Assembly (NCBI GenBank): GCA_964370835.1
Contig: CAYJLO010000042.1
Coordinates: forward strand, 1-25,676
Direction of reading: 5' to 3'
Source: CAYJAD01 sp964370835
Lineage (GTDB): Bacteria > Desulfobacterota > Desulfovibrionia > Desulfovibrionales > Desulfovibrionaceae
DNA: 25,676 nt
The notes beneath the pieces are model-generated. The model made no database searches and had not been told where the DNA came from. It was given only the letters and a program-made list of their open reading frames with translations. Position 1 is the first letter of the stretch. The number at the start of each line of letters is the position of its first letter. Positions 1-6,770 of this stretch are shown here, piece by piece. Both the position numbers and the translations under genes were made by a program.

Positions 1-325
1 GATATTTTTACTTTCTATACAGGTGTTACATTGCAAGTGCCTTTAGATTTTTGCGAACAAATAAAAAGGGTAAAAGTGGTGTAAGATTGGTGTGAAAGTG
101 GTGTGAAAAAAGGACTGTTGTCCGCACGGAAAGCATACGGAATGCATGGGGGAGCTGATCCGATTGAGTATAGGGAAAAGCATGAACATTGATATTTATT
201 TGCGTGTCAAAATTAGTAAACACTCTTTGGACATAAAATAAACAATGTATTTTTTCAATTTGTAAGGGGGGAGTGTTTTGTATGAGGGGTGACATTACGT
301 TGTTGACTATAAAGCACAAATGGTA
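1..325. other. left-edge region without a supported gene
   Basis: I see no convincing gene here. A minus-strand open frame (26-319) has no ribosome-binding site and no recognisable family. Plus frame 1 is open from the first base to a TAA at 82-84, so 27 codons could be the tail of a gene entering from the left. Its end (VPLDFCEQIKRV) loosely recalls the 'P-PPL-EQ-RIV' element of HsdS proteins, which would fit the methylase/specificity fragment downstream, but it is too short to call. Bases 75-110 contain three imperfect GTGGTGT-type tandem units of unknown meaning. Confidence 0.4.
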
Positions 326-422
326 GTTTTAGTTCGCCCCCCGTGTGGGGGGGCGAATAAGGTCAATGGCATAGACATGAGCTGGCTTTGTTTCAATCCA
401 CGCCCCCGTGTGAGGGGGCGAC
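326..422 (-). CRISPR. vestigial type I-C-like CRISPR array (two repeats, one spacer)
   Basis: A 33-bp repeat at 390-422 begins GTTTCAATCCACG and ends GGGGGCGAC, with a C5/G5 dyad. It is the reverse complement of the type I-C repeat form that ends GGATTGAAAC, which is common in Desulfovibrio. A second, degenerate copy lies at about 326-357: the dyad and CGA end are kept but the GTTTCAATCCA end is eroded. They are separated by about 32 bp, a plausible spacer (358-389). If the crRNA strand is the minus strand, the degenerate copy is leader-distal, as expected for a terminal repeat. No cas gene lies in the window, so this is probably a decayed or truncated array. Confidence 0.65.
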
Positions 423-430
423 ATTTTGGG

Positions 431-436
431 TATAAT
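431..436 (+). promoter_or_regulatory. possible -10 box of a leaderless transcript
   Basis: A perfect TATAAT begins 8 bp after the last CRISPR repeat and ends 7 bp before the ATG at 444. A start site 6-8 bp downstream would fall on or next to that ATG, giving a leaderless mRNA, which fits the lack of a Shine-Dalgarno sequence. No good -35 box is visible because the expected position lies inside the repeat. Chance is a fair alternative. Confidence 0.3.
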
Positions 437-443
437 CCGCCAT

Positions 444-1370
444 ATGACACAATATGAGCGTCGTACCTTAGTGAAAATGGGTATTATCCAAGGCGTATTG
501 CAATTGCCAAAACCGCGCCGACTAGGTCTTAAAGAATACCCTGCGGCTCTGATTCTAGGACAAGGTCAAGAATGCATACGCATGGTATATATGTCTGAGT
601 CTACTAAACAGGTGAAAAATCCTCTCGATTTTGGGAAATGCTTAAAACTTCTTCAAGGTGTGAGGGGAAGTAAGAAGGAAAGTTTTCTTGTATCCGTAGA
701 TGACGTTTTAAGTACCCAAGATACAAGACTTAATCCTTCGTATTATAGTGTGGCGAAAGAGAAGTATGGTAAGAGCTATCCCTTAGAACATTATGCGGAA
801 GTCTTGCGCTGCCAAGCAGAACGCATACCGCATGAAGGGAGCGCGGAAGATGCTCGCGGTGATGCGTCCTTGGTACATGAGGTATCTTTAAGTGAATTAG
901 AAATAAGCTCTGGATTTTTACCGCTTAATGTAGGCAAATTGGTGCGAGTGAAATTTACTGATAAGCAAAAAAAGCACCTCTTACAGGCAGGAGACAGTAT
1001 TTTTTCCTATAGAGGTAGCCCTGTGTCCATTGGTAAAAATGGCTTTGTACCACAGGTAGATACTGCTACCATTGTAGGAACGGCTATGTGCATTATTCGC
1101 CCTAAACAGGTAATACATGCTGTATGGTTACATGCTCAATTAAATACTCCTGTTACTCAAGCATGGATAAAAGCGCATGTGATCGGTAAATCCCCCTTCA
1201 TCAGCACAGAAGAAATCAAGAAAATTCCCATCCCTCCTTATGATAAAAAACAGGCGGATACTATCGAAGTATTACATAGGCAAATAACAGAGTCATTTAT
1301 AAAGATTACGACTGAGCAGGGGAAGATTAGGCAGTGTCTCTCTAGGATGAAGGCTGTAACAGGTGCGTAA
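444..1370 (+). CDS. truncated N-6 DNA methylase C-terminus joined to an HsdS-like target recognition domain
   Basis: The 308-residue product looks like the last part of an HsdM-type methylase fused to a specificity domain. Residues 1-55 (ERRTLVKMGIIQGVLQLPKP, then PAALIL) match the segment that follows the methyltransferase catalytic core in type I HsdM proteins. The C-terminal half resembles a target recognition domain: GDSIFSYRGSP, an ATIVGTAMCIIRP strand, then ISTEEIKKIPIPPY, typical of HsdS. The AdoMet-binding and NPPY catalytic motifs are absent, so it is not an active methylase on its own. The frame is closed by a TGA at 411-413 inside the CRISPR repeat, so the missing 5' part is not upstream. 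I chose ATG 444 over the in-frame TTG at 426. It may be a defence-island remnant or a stand-alone DNA-recognition protein. Confidence 0.6.
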   Translation: MTQYERRTLVKMGIIQGVLQLPKPRRLGLKEYPAALILGQGQECIRMVYMSESTKQVKNPLDFGKCLKLLQGVRGSKKESFLVSVDDVLSTQDTRLNPSYYSVAKEKYGKSYPLEHYAEVLRCQAERIPHEGSAEDARGDASLVHEVSLSELEISSGFLPLNVGKLVRVKFTDKQKKHLLQAGDSIFSYRGSPVSIGKNGFVPQVDTATIVGTAMCIIRPKQVIHAVWLHAQLNTPVTQAWIKAHVIGKSPFISTEEIKKIPIPPYDKKQADTIEVLHRQITESFIKITTEQGKIRQCLSRMKAVTGA

Positions 1371-1490
1371 AAGATGGTGATGTGAAAAATGTGCTGACAG
1401 CGCAGGGGTAAAAATTCTTAGTTGCCAAACAAAAGAGCGTGTGAGTATAACTCGTTCAAATACATTTTATGACTATAGGTAATGTTAATA

Positions 1491-1523
1491 GCAAGAAGAT
1501 ATATATAAAAAATATCTTCTTGC
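1491..1523. terminator. hairpin between convergent genes (bidirectional terminator)
   Basis: A perfect 12-bp inverted repeat (GCAAGAAGATAT at 1491-1502 and its complement at 1512-1523) with a 9-nt A/T loop lies between the converging methylase fragment and the flavin-reductase gene. The T-tract is short on both strands, so termination strength is uncertain. Confidence 0.6.
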
Positions 1524-1544
1524 TTTCCATACATATGGGCACTC

Positions 1545-2081
1545 TTATTCAATAATATATGCGCTGACTATTTCTCCATAGTAAGCGGTGTGATAGTCTT
1601 TGTTGGCCCCATGGTAATCGCCATCCACATCTTGCGGATAGAAAGTGGCAGCCATTTCCGGACTGATGGCGTGTCTATCTTGTTCTTGCTTATAGATAAC
1701 CTTGCATTCTAATGTTAAGGGGAGTTCCTTAATTGCCGGAACAGAAATGCTTACGGGGTCTACAAGTGTGAGGTTAAGTTCCTCTATTTTATTGACGGAT
1801 TTGCCGCTTTTTGTACCTGCAATGCCAAGAATTTTTTTATTAAATTCCCCCATGGGAATATTAACGGTAAATTCACCTTGGGCATCTAAAAGCGTTTTAG
1901 TGTGCCTGTTTTCACGTATGTAAATGGTAAAAATAGGCTTTGCCCATTCAATCCCCAATGCTCCCCAAGATATAGTCATGGTGTTAATATTATCACCATG
2001 TTTAGTGGTAACAAGGGCTCCTTTTTTTAATTGTGTTAAGATTTGATTGGCATAATCAAAAGGATTTATAGTCTTTCTCAT
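1545..2081 (-). CDS. flavin reductase-like domain protein (FMN-binding, flavoredoxin type)
   Basis: The 178-residue protein fits the flavin reductase-like fold: an N-terminal segment GALVTTKHGDNINTMTISW, where the small flavin-binding proteins of this family keep a T-x-N-x-M-T-x-S-W pattern, then TIYIRENRHT and FTVNIP strands, and a central GTKSGKSVNK stretch. Family members bind FMN and shuttle electrons between reduced cofactors or ferredoxin and an acceptor in the cytoplasm. It has a good ribosome-binding site (AGGAG) and starts 10 bp after the ferredoxin-nitroreductase gene ends, so the two are one transcript and may share electrons. The acceptor is not identifiable from sequence. Confidence 0.75.
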   Translation of the reverse strand: MRKTINPFDYANQILTQLKKGALVTTKHGDNINTMTISWGALGIEWAKPIFTIYIRENRHTKTLLDAQGEFTVNIPMGEFNKKILGIAGTKSGKSVNKIEELNLTLVDPVSISVPAIKELPLTLECKVIYKQEQDRHAISPEMAATFYPQDVDGDYHGANKDYHTAYYGEIVSAYIIE

Positions 2082-2091
2082 AAGGACTCCT

Positions 2092-2871
2092 TTATTTTAT
2101 AAATGTTATAGGTGCTTTTTTTCTGCTAGGAATTTTACTGTATACCTCATTATCATTGTATCCGAAGGCTAATGCTGAGTATACACGTTGAGATGAAGTG
2201 ATGCCGAAATATTCTTTTAATGCTGAGTCTTCATTGACAAAGTTTACTAAGTAACCAAGATAACATGAACCAATACCATCACTGTGAAATAATAAGCTTG
2301 CTAGACTCATTTTTATAATACAGTCGTCATAGGGTTTTACAGAATTTTCTTCGGCACAGGCTAGAAGGATATGTGAGGCGTTTACAGTAATGGGATTGCC
2401 TATTTTGGCAATGAAATTTAAGAGTTTGGGGTCTAGATTGGTTCTTTGTAAATATTTAATGCAAAGCTCATAAACTTCTTCTACCTTTTTCTTGCCCATC
2501 ACCACTATCCAGCGCACGGGCTGTTCGTTTTTTGCACTGGCAGTATGGTCTAAAGTGTGCAAAATTTCTTGAAGTTTTGAGTTGTCTATACGTTCGTCAG
2601 TAAAAGAGCGAATAGAGCGATTACTTTCAATTAAATCTTGTAAATCATGGATGCTTACGTTTTGCTTAGCATCTTTAAGTTTTCCATTCTTATCAAATAA
2701 ATGGATAGCTTCTTGCTCACAAATCCCTTGGCAGTGTCCGCAAGCTAGGCAATGCTTTTTCAGCTCTTCTTTAATGTAGGCTTTACCCTCTACCATATCA
2801 ATAAGTTTTACAGGGCAGTAGGTGGTACATTTTTCACAACCTACACATAATGTTTCGGAAATTGCAATCAT
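2092..2871 (-). CDS. ferredoxin-nitroreductase fusion protein
   Basis: The 259-residue protein has two 4Fe-4S cluster motifs at the N-terminus (Cys9/12/15/19 and Cys41/44/47/51), followed by a nitroreductase-family flavin domain from about residue 75, with the SIRSFTDERID opening that marks the FMN site. Such fusions pass electrons from ferredoxin to FMN for reduction of nitro, quinone or enone-type acceptors. The start at 2871 is set by AGGA at 2877-2880, five bases upstream of ATG. The longer frame that begins with TTG at 2895 would run through the upstream terminator. It is probably co-transcribed with the flavin-reductase-like gene. The physiological substrate is unknown. Confidence 0.8.
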   Translation of the reverse strand: MIAISETLCVGCEKCTTYCPVKLIDMVEGKAYIKEELKKHCLACGHCQGICEQEAIHLFDKNGKLKDAKQNVSIHDLQDLIESNRSIRSFTDERIDNSKLQEILHTLDHTASAKNEQPVRWIVVMGKKKVEEVYELCIKYLQRTNLDPKLLNFIAKIGNPITVNASHILLACAEENSVKPYDDCIIKMSLASLLFHSDGIGSCYLGYLVNFVNEDSALKEYFGITSSQRVYSALAFGYNDNEVYSKIPSRKKAPITFIK

Positions 2872-2897
2872 TTTTTTCCTCATGCTTACATACAAAA

Positions 2898-2919
2898 TAA
2901 GCAGGAAAAATCCTGCTTA
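2898..2919 (-). terminator. rho-independent terminator after the aldehyde oxidoreductase gene
   Basis: A 9-bp perfect stem TAAGCAGGA / TCCTGCTTA with a 4-nt loop is followed on the minus strand by TTTTGT. It lies between the MOP gene and the ferredoxin-nitroreductase gene. It would end the GRE1-activase-MOP transcript, or attenuate it into the two flavoprotein genes. Confidence 0.75.
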
Positions 2920-2948
2920 CTTTGTTATTTATACTTTGTTTTGGAAAC

Positions 2949-5753
2949 TTATTTTTGTTGTAGTTCGGCTATTCGTGTATGTAAATCATAACCTAAGTCC
3001 CAAGGGGCTAGGGCATAATTTTCTTGAGCGGCTTTTTTGGTCAAAGCGTCTTTAACTTTAGCCGGTGTAGCAGGTAAAGAGTGCATGCGAACCCCTGCGG
3101 CTCTTGCAATACCATTGAGTATGGCGGCATGTCCAGCGCTTTGAAAGCCTTCCGCGCATCCGGTAGAGCCTTGAGGTCCGGTGGAGCGTGGAGAGTCTGC
3201 AAAGTAGACTTCAAAACTGTCAGGGATATCATTGCAACGCGGAATGCCTGCGCCTAACATGGTGGCATGTTTTTTTACATCTTCATAGTCTTCGCTTAAA
3301 GCAAAGCCTACAGAATGAGAGAATCCACCCCAAGCTTGGCCTAAAACGGCCTGATAACTTCCCACATTGCCAATATCAGCGGATATGGTTGCTCTGTCTA
3401 CAAAAACTTTACCGGAGGACATGTCCACATGAAGTTCTGCCATGAAAAGCATGAAGTTTTGGTCAATGGCGCCATAGCCGTGGCCTGTATTGGGGTCTAC
3501 ATCTTCCCAATTAGATGAGTAAATACCGCGATAACGTGTGGCTATGCCCGCGTCTTGCATTTCTTGCCATGTGCGGTAGGTACCGTCGTCCTTAAGCATG
3601 GCGGCTAGAAGCTTTTGTGCAGCATCAATGGTGGCGCAGCCAGAAGCATGGTGAGAGCGACTACCGGAGGCTGAACCGGTGTCAGGGCAGGTTCCTGTAT
3701 CATTGCGTACTAAACGGATATCTTCGGGGCGCAAGTTCAAGGGGCGCAGAGCTTCATGGGTATGTACAAGGGCACCAATATCTGCGCCTTGACCCACGTC
3801 TGCCCAAGTACTGTAATAGGTAACAGTGCCATCGGCATTGAGCTCTAAGTCTACTTCAGAGTGGTCAGGGCTTTTACCCACATGGTAACCGCCCCACGCA
3901 AGTCCTACACCGTACTTTACGTTTTCAGTGCTCTTTTCTTGAGCTTCTTTGCAGGCTCTTTCATAGTGAGGACGCATGGTATCCATCATGCCTTGCATGG
4001 CGTAAGAACGGTATGGCACGGAATTGGTAGAAAGGTCTCCTTCACGGGCTACGTTGCGATAACGAATTTCAAAGGGGTCCATGTTGATTTCTTCTGCAAG
4101 CATGTCGACCAATTGTTCAGAGGTCATATATACTTGAGGAGAGCCAAATGCTCTGAAGGCAATGCCAAAGTTATTATTGGTAAAGGCTGTTTGTACGAGG
4201 CCGCGAATGTTGGGGATAGCATAGGGGTATCCATAAAAACGGCAAATTTTTGAGGTAAGGGCTCCTGCAAGGTCGCTATAGGCGCCGTGGTCAACGCCGG
4301 AATGGAATTCCATGGCCGTAAACTTACCTTCCTTGTCACAAGCAAGACTGGCATTGGTATAGATGGGAGAGCGCTTGCCTGTGCAATGCTGATGCTCGCT
4401 ATAGCTCAGAACCAAAGAAACAGGTCTTTGTAATTTCATGGCGCATACGGCAGCAAGGGCGTAATTAGCTGGAGACATGCTATAGCCGAAACTTCCGCCT
4501 GCTGGGTTGAGCATGATACGGATTTTTTCTTTGGGTAGGCCAATGGCATCGGCCATGCAAGCAATGTTACCGTAAAGATATTGGGTTTTGCACTGAATGG
4601 CTACGCCACCGTCTTGCGGGTAGGCTTGCACCACATCAGGCTCAATGGTGAGATGCGGCTGACGAGATGTGGAGAAGGAGCCGGAAACTTTGGCATGAGC
4701 CTTATCAAGGAGTTCCTTGGTGTCTTCACCCTTGAGCAAGGGTTGCTCTAAGTATACGTTAGGTGTACCGGGGAAAATTTGCGGTGCATCCTTGGCTGCG
4801 GCGGTGGTATAGTGCATAAGTTCGGGTAAGTCTTCGTAGCTTACCATCACTTGTTCGGCGGCGGCTCTGGCCACTTCTCTGGTATGTGCAGCAACCACAG
4901 CCACAATGTCTCCATAGCGGCGAACAGTATCGTCACAAATGACGGGATGGTCAAAACCATCGCTGGCATTGAGTACTTTACCGGACGGAGAAAAGAGTTT
5001 GTTGGTGCCTTGCACATCTTTAGCCGTAATAACTTCCACAACGCCATACGTATCTAATGCTTTAGATGTATCAATGTTTAATATCTTAGCATGATTTTTT
5101 TTGGCAAGAACAGGAGCTAAGTGCAAACCTTGATGCGGCATTTTTTCCGCCACATCGGCGCCGTAATCGCAACTTCCTGTTACTCTGGCAATGGCAGTGG
5201 GTTTGGGTACGTTGGAGCCATAGATACGTCCATCTTCAGGCACGTCAAAGCGCATATCCTTTATATCTTTTTCTCCGCGCATAACTTCTGCCGCCGCCAT
5301 GACGGCGTCTACAATGGGTTTATAGCCTGTGCAGCGGCAAATATTGTTGTTACGTGTAAACCAATCGCGTACCTCTTGGCGTGAGGGAGATGGATTTACG
5401 TATAAAAGGGCTTTGGCAGACATGATAAAACCGGGGGAACAAAAGCCACATTGTACCCCAGCATAGATGATGAATGCTTGCTGTAAGGGATGCAGATTTT
5501 CTGGAGAGCCTACCCCTTCAATGGTTTCGATATGGGCATATTCAGCAATATTCTTTATCTTTTTGGTGCAAGAGCGAACCAGTTTACCATCCACAATAAT
5601 GGAACACGCACCGCATTGACCTGTACCGCATCCTACTTTTGTTCCTGTAAGGCCTAGGCGTCGAATGACGGTGGACAAAGAATCTTGTGCAGGGTCACAA
5701 AGCACTTCGCGTTCAACACCATTAATGATAAAAATTCTTCTTTCAATGTTCAT
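2949..5753 (-). CDS. mop: molybdenum aldehyde oxidoreductase (MOP, xanthine oxidase family)
   Basis: This 934-residue protein oxidises aldehydes to carboxylic acids at a molybdopterin-cytosine-dinucleotide centre, as does Desulfovibrio gigas MOP (907 residues). The plant-type [2Fe-2S] ligands are Cys42/47/50/62 and the second-cluster ligands are Cys102/105/139/141. Both sets are shifted by exactly two from the D. gigas positions I remember. The molybdenum domain follows from about residue 200, with GGSFGYSMSP, AFGSPQ and SGSRSHHASG segments. The likely catalytic glutamate is Glu868 in GCAEGF, the position of Glu869 in MOP. There is no FAD domain, as expected for this subgroup. RBS GAGGA precedes the ATG. 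It lies 34 bp after activase 1, in the GRE1 operon, so an aldehyde made by GRE1 is its probable substrate; acetaldehyde is a good guess but not shown. Confidence 0.92.
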   Translation of the reverse strand: MNIERRIFIINGVEREVLCDPAQDSLSTVIRRLGLTGTKVGCGTGQCGACSIIVDGKLVRSCTKKIKNIAEYAHIETIEGVGSPENLHPLQQAFIIYAGVQCGFCSPGFIMSAKALLYVNPSPSRQEVRDWFTRNNNICRCTGYKPIVDAVMAAAEVMRGEKDIKDMRFDVPEDGRIYGSNVPKPTAIARVTGSCDYGADVAEKMPHQGLHLAPVLAKKNHAKILNIDTSKALDTYGVVEVITAKDVQGTNKLFSPSGKVLNASDGFDHPVICDDTVRRYGDIVAVVAAHTREVARAAAEQVMVSYEDLPELMHYTTAAAKDAPQIFPGTPNVYLEQPLLKGEDTKELLDKAHAKVSGSFSTSRQPHLTIEPDVVQAYPQDGGVAIQCKTQYLYGNIACMADAIGLPKEKIRIMLNPAGGSFGYSMSPANYALAAVCAMKLQRPVSLVLSYSEHQHCTGKRSPIYTNASLACDKEGKFTAMEFHSGVDHGAYSDLAGALTSKICRFYGYPYAIPNIRGLVQTAFTNNNFGIAFRAFGSPQVYMTSEQLVDMLAEEINMDPFEIRYRNVAREGDLSTNSVPYRSYAMQGMMDTMRPHYERACKEAQEKSTENVKYGVGLAWGGYHVGKSPDHSEVDLELNADGTVTYYSTWADVGQGADIGALVHTHEALRPLNLRPEDIRLVRNDTGTCPDTGSASGSRSHHASGCATIDAAQKLLAAMLKDDGTYRTWQEMQDAGIATRYRGIYSSNWEDVDPNTGHGYGAIDQNFMLFMAELHVDMSSGKVFVDRATISADIGNVGSYQAVLGQAWGGFSHSVGFALSEDYEDVKKHATMLGAGIPRCNDIPDSFEVYFADSPRSTGPQGSTGCAEGFQSAGHAAILNGIARAAGVRMHSLPATPAKVKDALTKKAAQENYALAPWDLGYDLHTRIAELQQK

Positions 5754-5787
5754 ATTTTCCTCAATCTTTTTTTAGCTCTTTAATATG

Positions 5788-6699
5788 TTAATTGTTATCT
5801 TCTGGGAAGAATTTATAGACAATTTGTTGTAATTGGCTGAAAAGTTTTTCGTCAAGTTGTGCTTCCTGCATGGAAAATTCTCGCCCTAAATAAGTGTATT
5901 TTTGTGCTCCCATTCTATGATAAGCAAGGATTTCGTAATTAACAGCGCCTAAATCTTTGGCATATTGTACCATGAGTTCAATGCTTTTGGGATTGTCATT
6001 AAAACCCGGAATGATGGGCGTGCGAATATGCACGGGGAGTGCAGGAAATTTTTTTCGTACATTTTCAATATTTTTTCTTATAAGAACGCCATCTTGACCT
6101 GTATATTGTTTAAGTTTTGTATCATCAAGGTGCTTGATATCAAAAAGAAGATAGTCGAGTAGGGCAGCTGCTTCAAGAAAGTTTTCTTCAGAAGTAAAAC
6201 CGCATGTCTCTATGGCTGTATGAATGGCTCTTCTATTTGCCTCTTGGAGTAAGGACATGAGGAAAGGGAATTGTGCAAAGGCCTCTCCACCACTTATGGT
6301 CATGCCACCACCAGAACGCGCATAGAAGGCAGAATCCTGTTCTACCTTATCAAGCACTTCATTGGCTGTCATGGATGCGCCATACAATATCATGGCCTTA
6401 CTGGGGCAAGCTTCAGTGCACAGACCGCAAAGAGTACAGCTGTCTCTATGGAGGGCTACACCGGCTTCGGTGAGCAGTAGGGCTTTTTCTGTACAAGCTT
6501 GCACACAGCGGTTACATCCAAGGCATTTATTTTTGTTGTATCCGATTTCTAGTTTTCCGCTTTGTGATTCGGGATTAGAGCACCATGTACAACGTAGAGG
6601 GCACCCCTTTAAAAAAACAAGAGTGCGTATTCCCGGACCATCATGCACGGAATAAGGCTGCATATTGAAAACAATACCTGTATCTGCTGAGCTAGTCAT
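5788..6699 (-). CDS. glycyl radical enzyme activase 1 (radical SAM)
   Basis: A 303-residue radical-SAM protein that would install the glycyl radical on GRE1 by cleaving S-adenosylmethionine. The CX3CX2C cluster motif is Cys33/37/40 (GCPLRCTWCSNPES), the GRE-activase form. It is followed by two ferredoxin-type 4Fe-4S motifs (Cys59/62/65/69 and Cys88/91/94/98), usual in activases of the diol-dehydratase/decarboxylase type rather than the shorter PflA. The SAM-contact segment GGGMTISGGEAF is intact. It lies 71 bp downstream of GRE1, separated by a strong hairpin, and 34 bp before the MOP gene. Its Shine-Dalgarno is weak, which fits the low amounts of activase usually needed. Confidence 0.93.
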   Translation of the reverse strand: MTSSADTGIVFNMQPYSVHDGPGIRTLVFLKGCPLRCTWCSNPESQSGKLEIGYNKNKCLGCNRCVQACTEKALLLTEAGVALHRDSCTLCGLCTEACPSKAMILYGASMTANEVLDKVEQDSAFYARSGGGMTISGGEAFAQFPFLMSLLQEANRRAIHTAIETCGFTSEENFLEAAALLDYLLFDIKHLDDTKLKQYTGQDGVLIRKNIENVRKKFPALPVHIRTPIIPGFNDNPKSIELMVQYAKDLGAVNYEILAYHRMGAQKYTYLGREFSMQEAQLDEKLFSQLQQIVYKFFPEDNN

Positions 6700-6723
6700 A
6701 GAAGTCTCTCTTATGGATTAAGT

Positions 6724-6763
6724 GCCCCATCTTGTTCAATGGCTCATTGCACAAGATGGGGGC
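6724..6763 (-). promoter_or_regulatory. long intercistronic hairpin between GRE1 and its activase
   Basis: GCCCCATCTTGT (6724-6735) pairs with ACAAGATGGGGGC (6751-6763) except for one extra G. The loop contains a further CAATG/CATTG pairing, so the hairpin is nearly continuous. No T-run follows on the minus strand. It therefore looks like an mRNA-stabilising or processing element that would favour GRE1 over its activase, rather than a terminator. Confidence 0.55.
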
Positions 6764-6770
6764 GAAACGG

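Noticed and set aside
1..84. Open plus frame that could be the tail of an HsdS-like gene
   Set aside because: Only 27 codons with a loose motif resemblance; kept as a remark in the edge region, not called.
75..110. Short GTGGTGT tandem repeats
   Set aside because: Three imperfect units in low-complexity sequence, with no partner structure.
26..319. 97-codon minus-strand open frame at the left edge
   Set aside because: No ribosome-binding site, no recognisable motif, atypical composition, and it runs up to the CRISPR remnant.
2872..2895. TTG start for the ferredoxin-nitroreductase
   Set aside because: The AGGA five bases before ATG 2871 is a much better start, and the TTG lies beside the terminator stem.
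3041..5384. Several 60-130-codon open frames within the MOP and GRE genes
   Set aside because: They are antisense or out-of-frame shadows of strongly supported genes.
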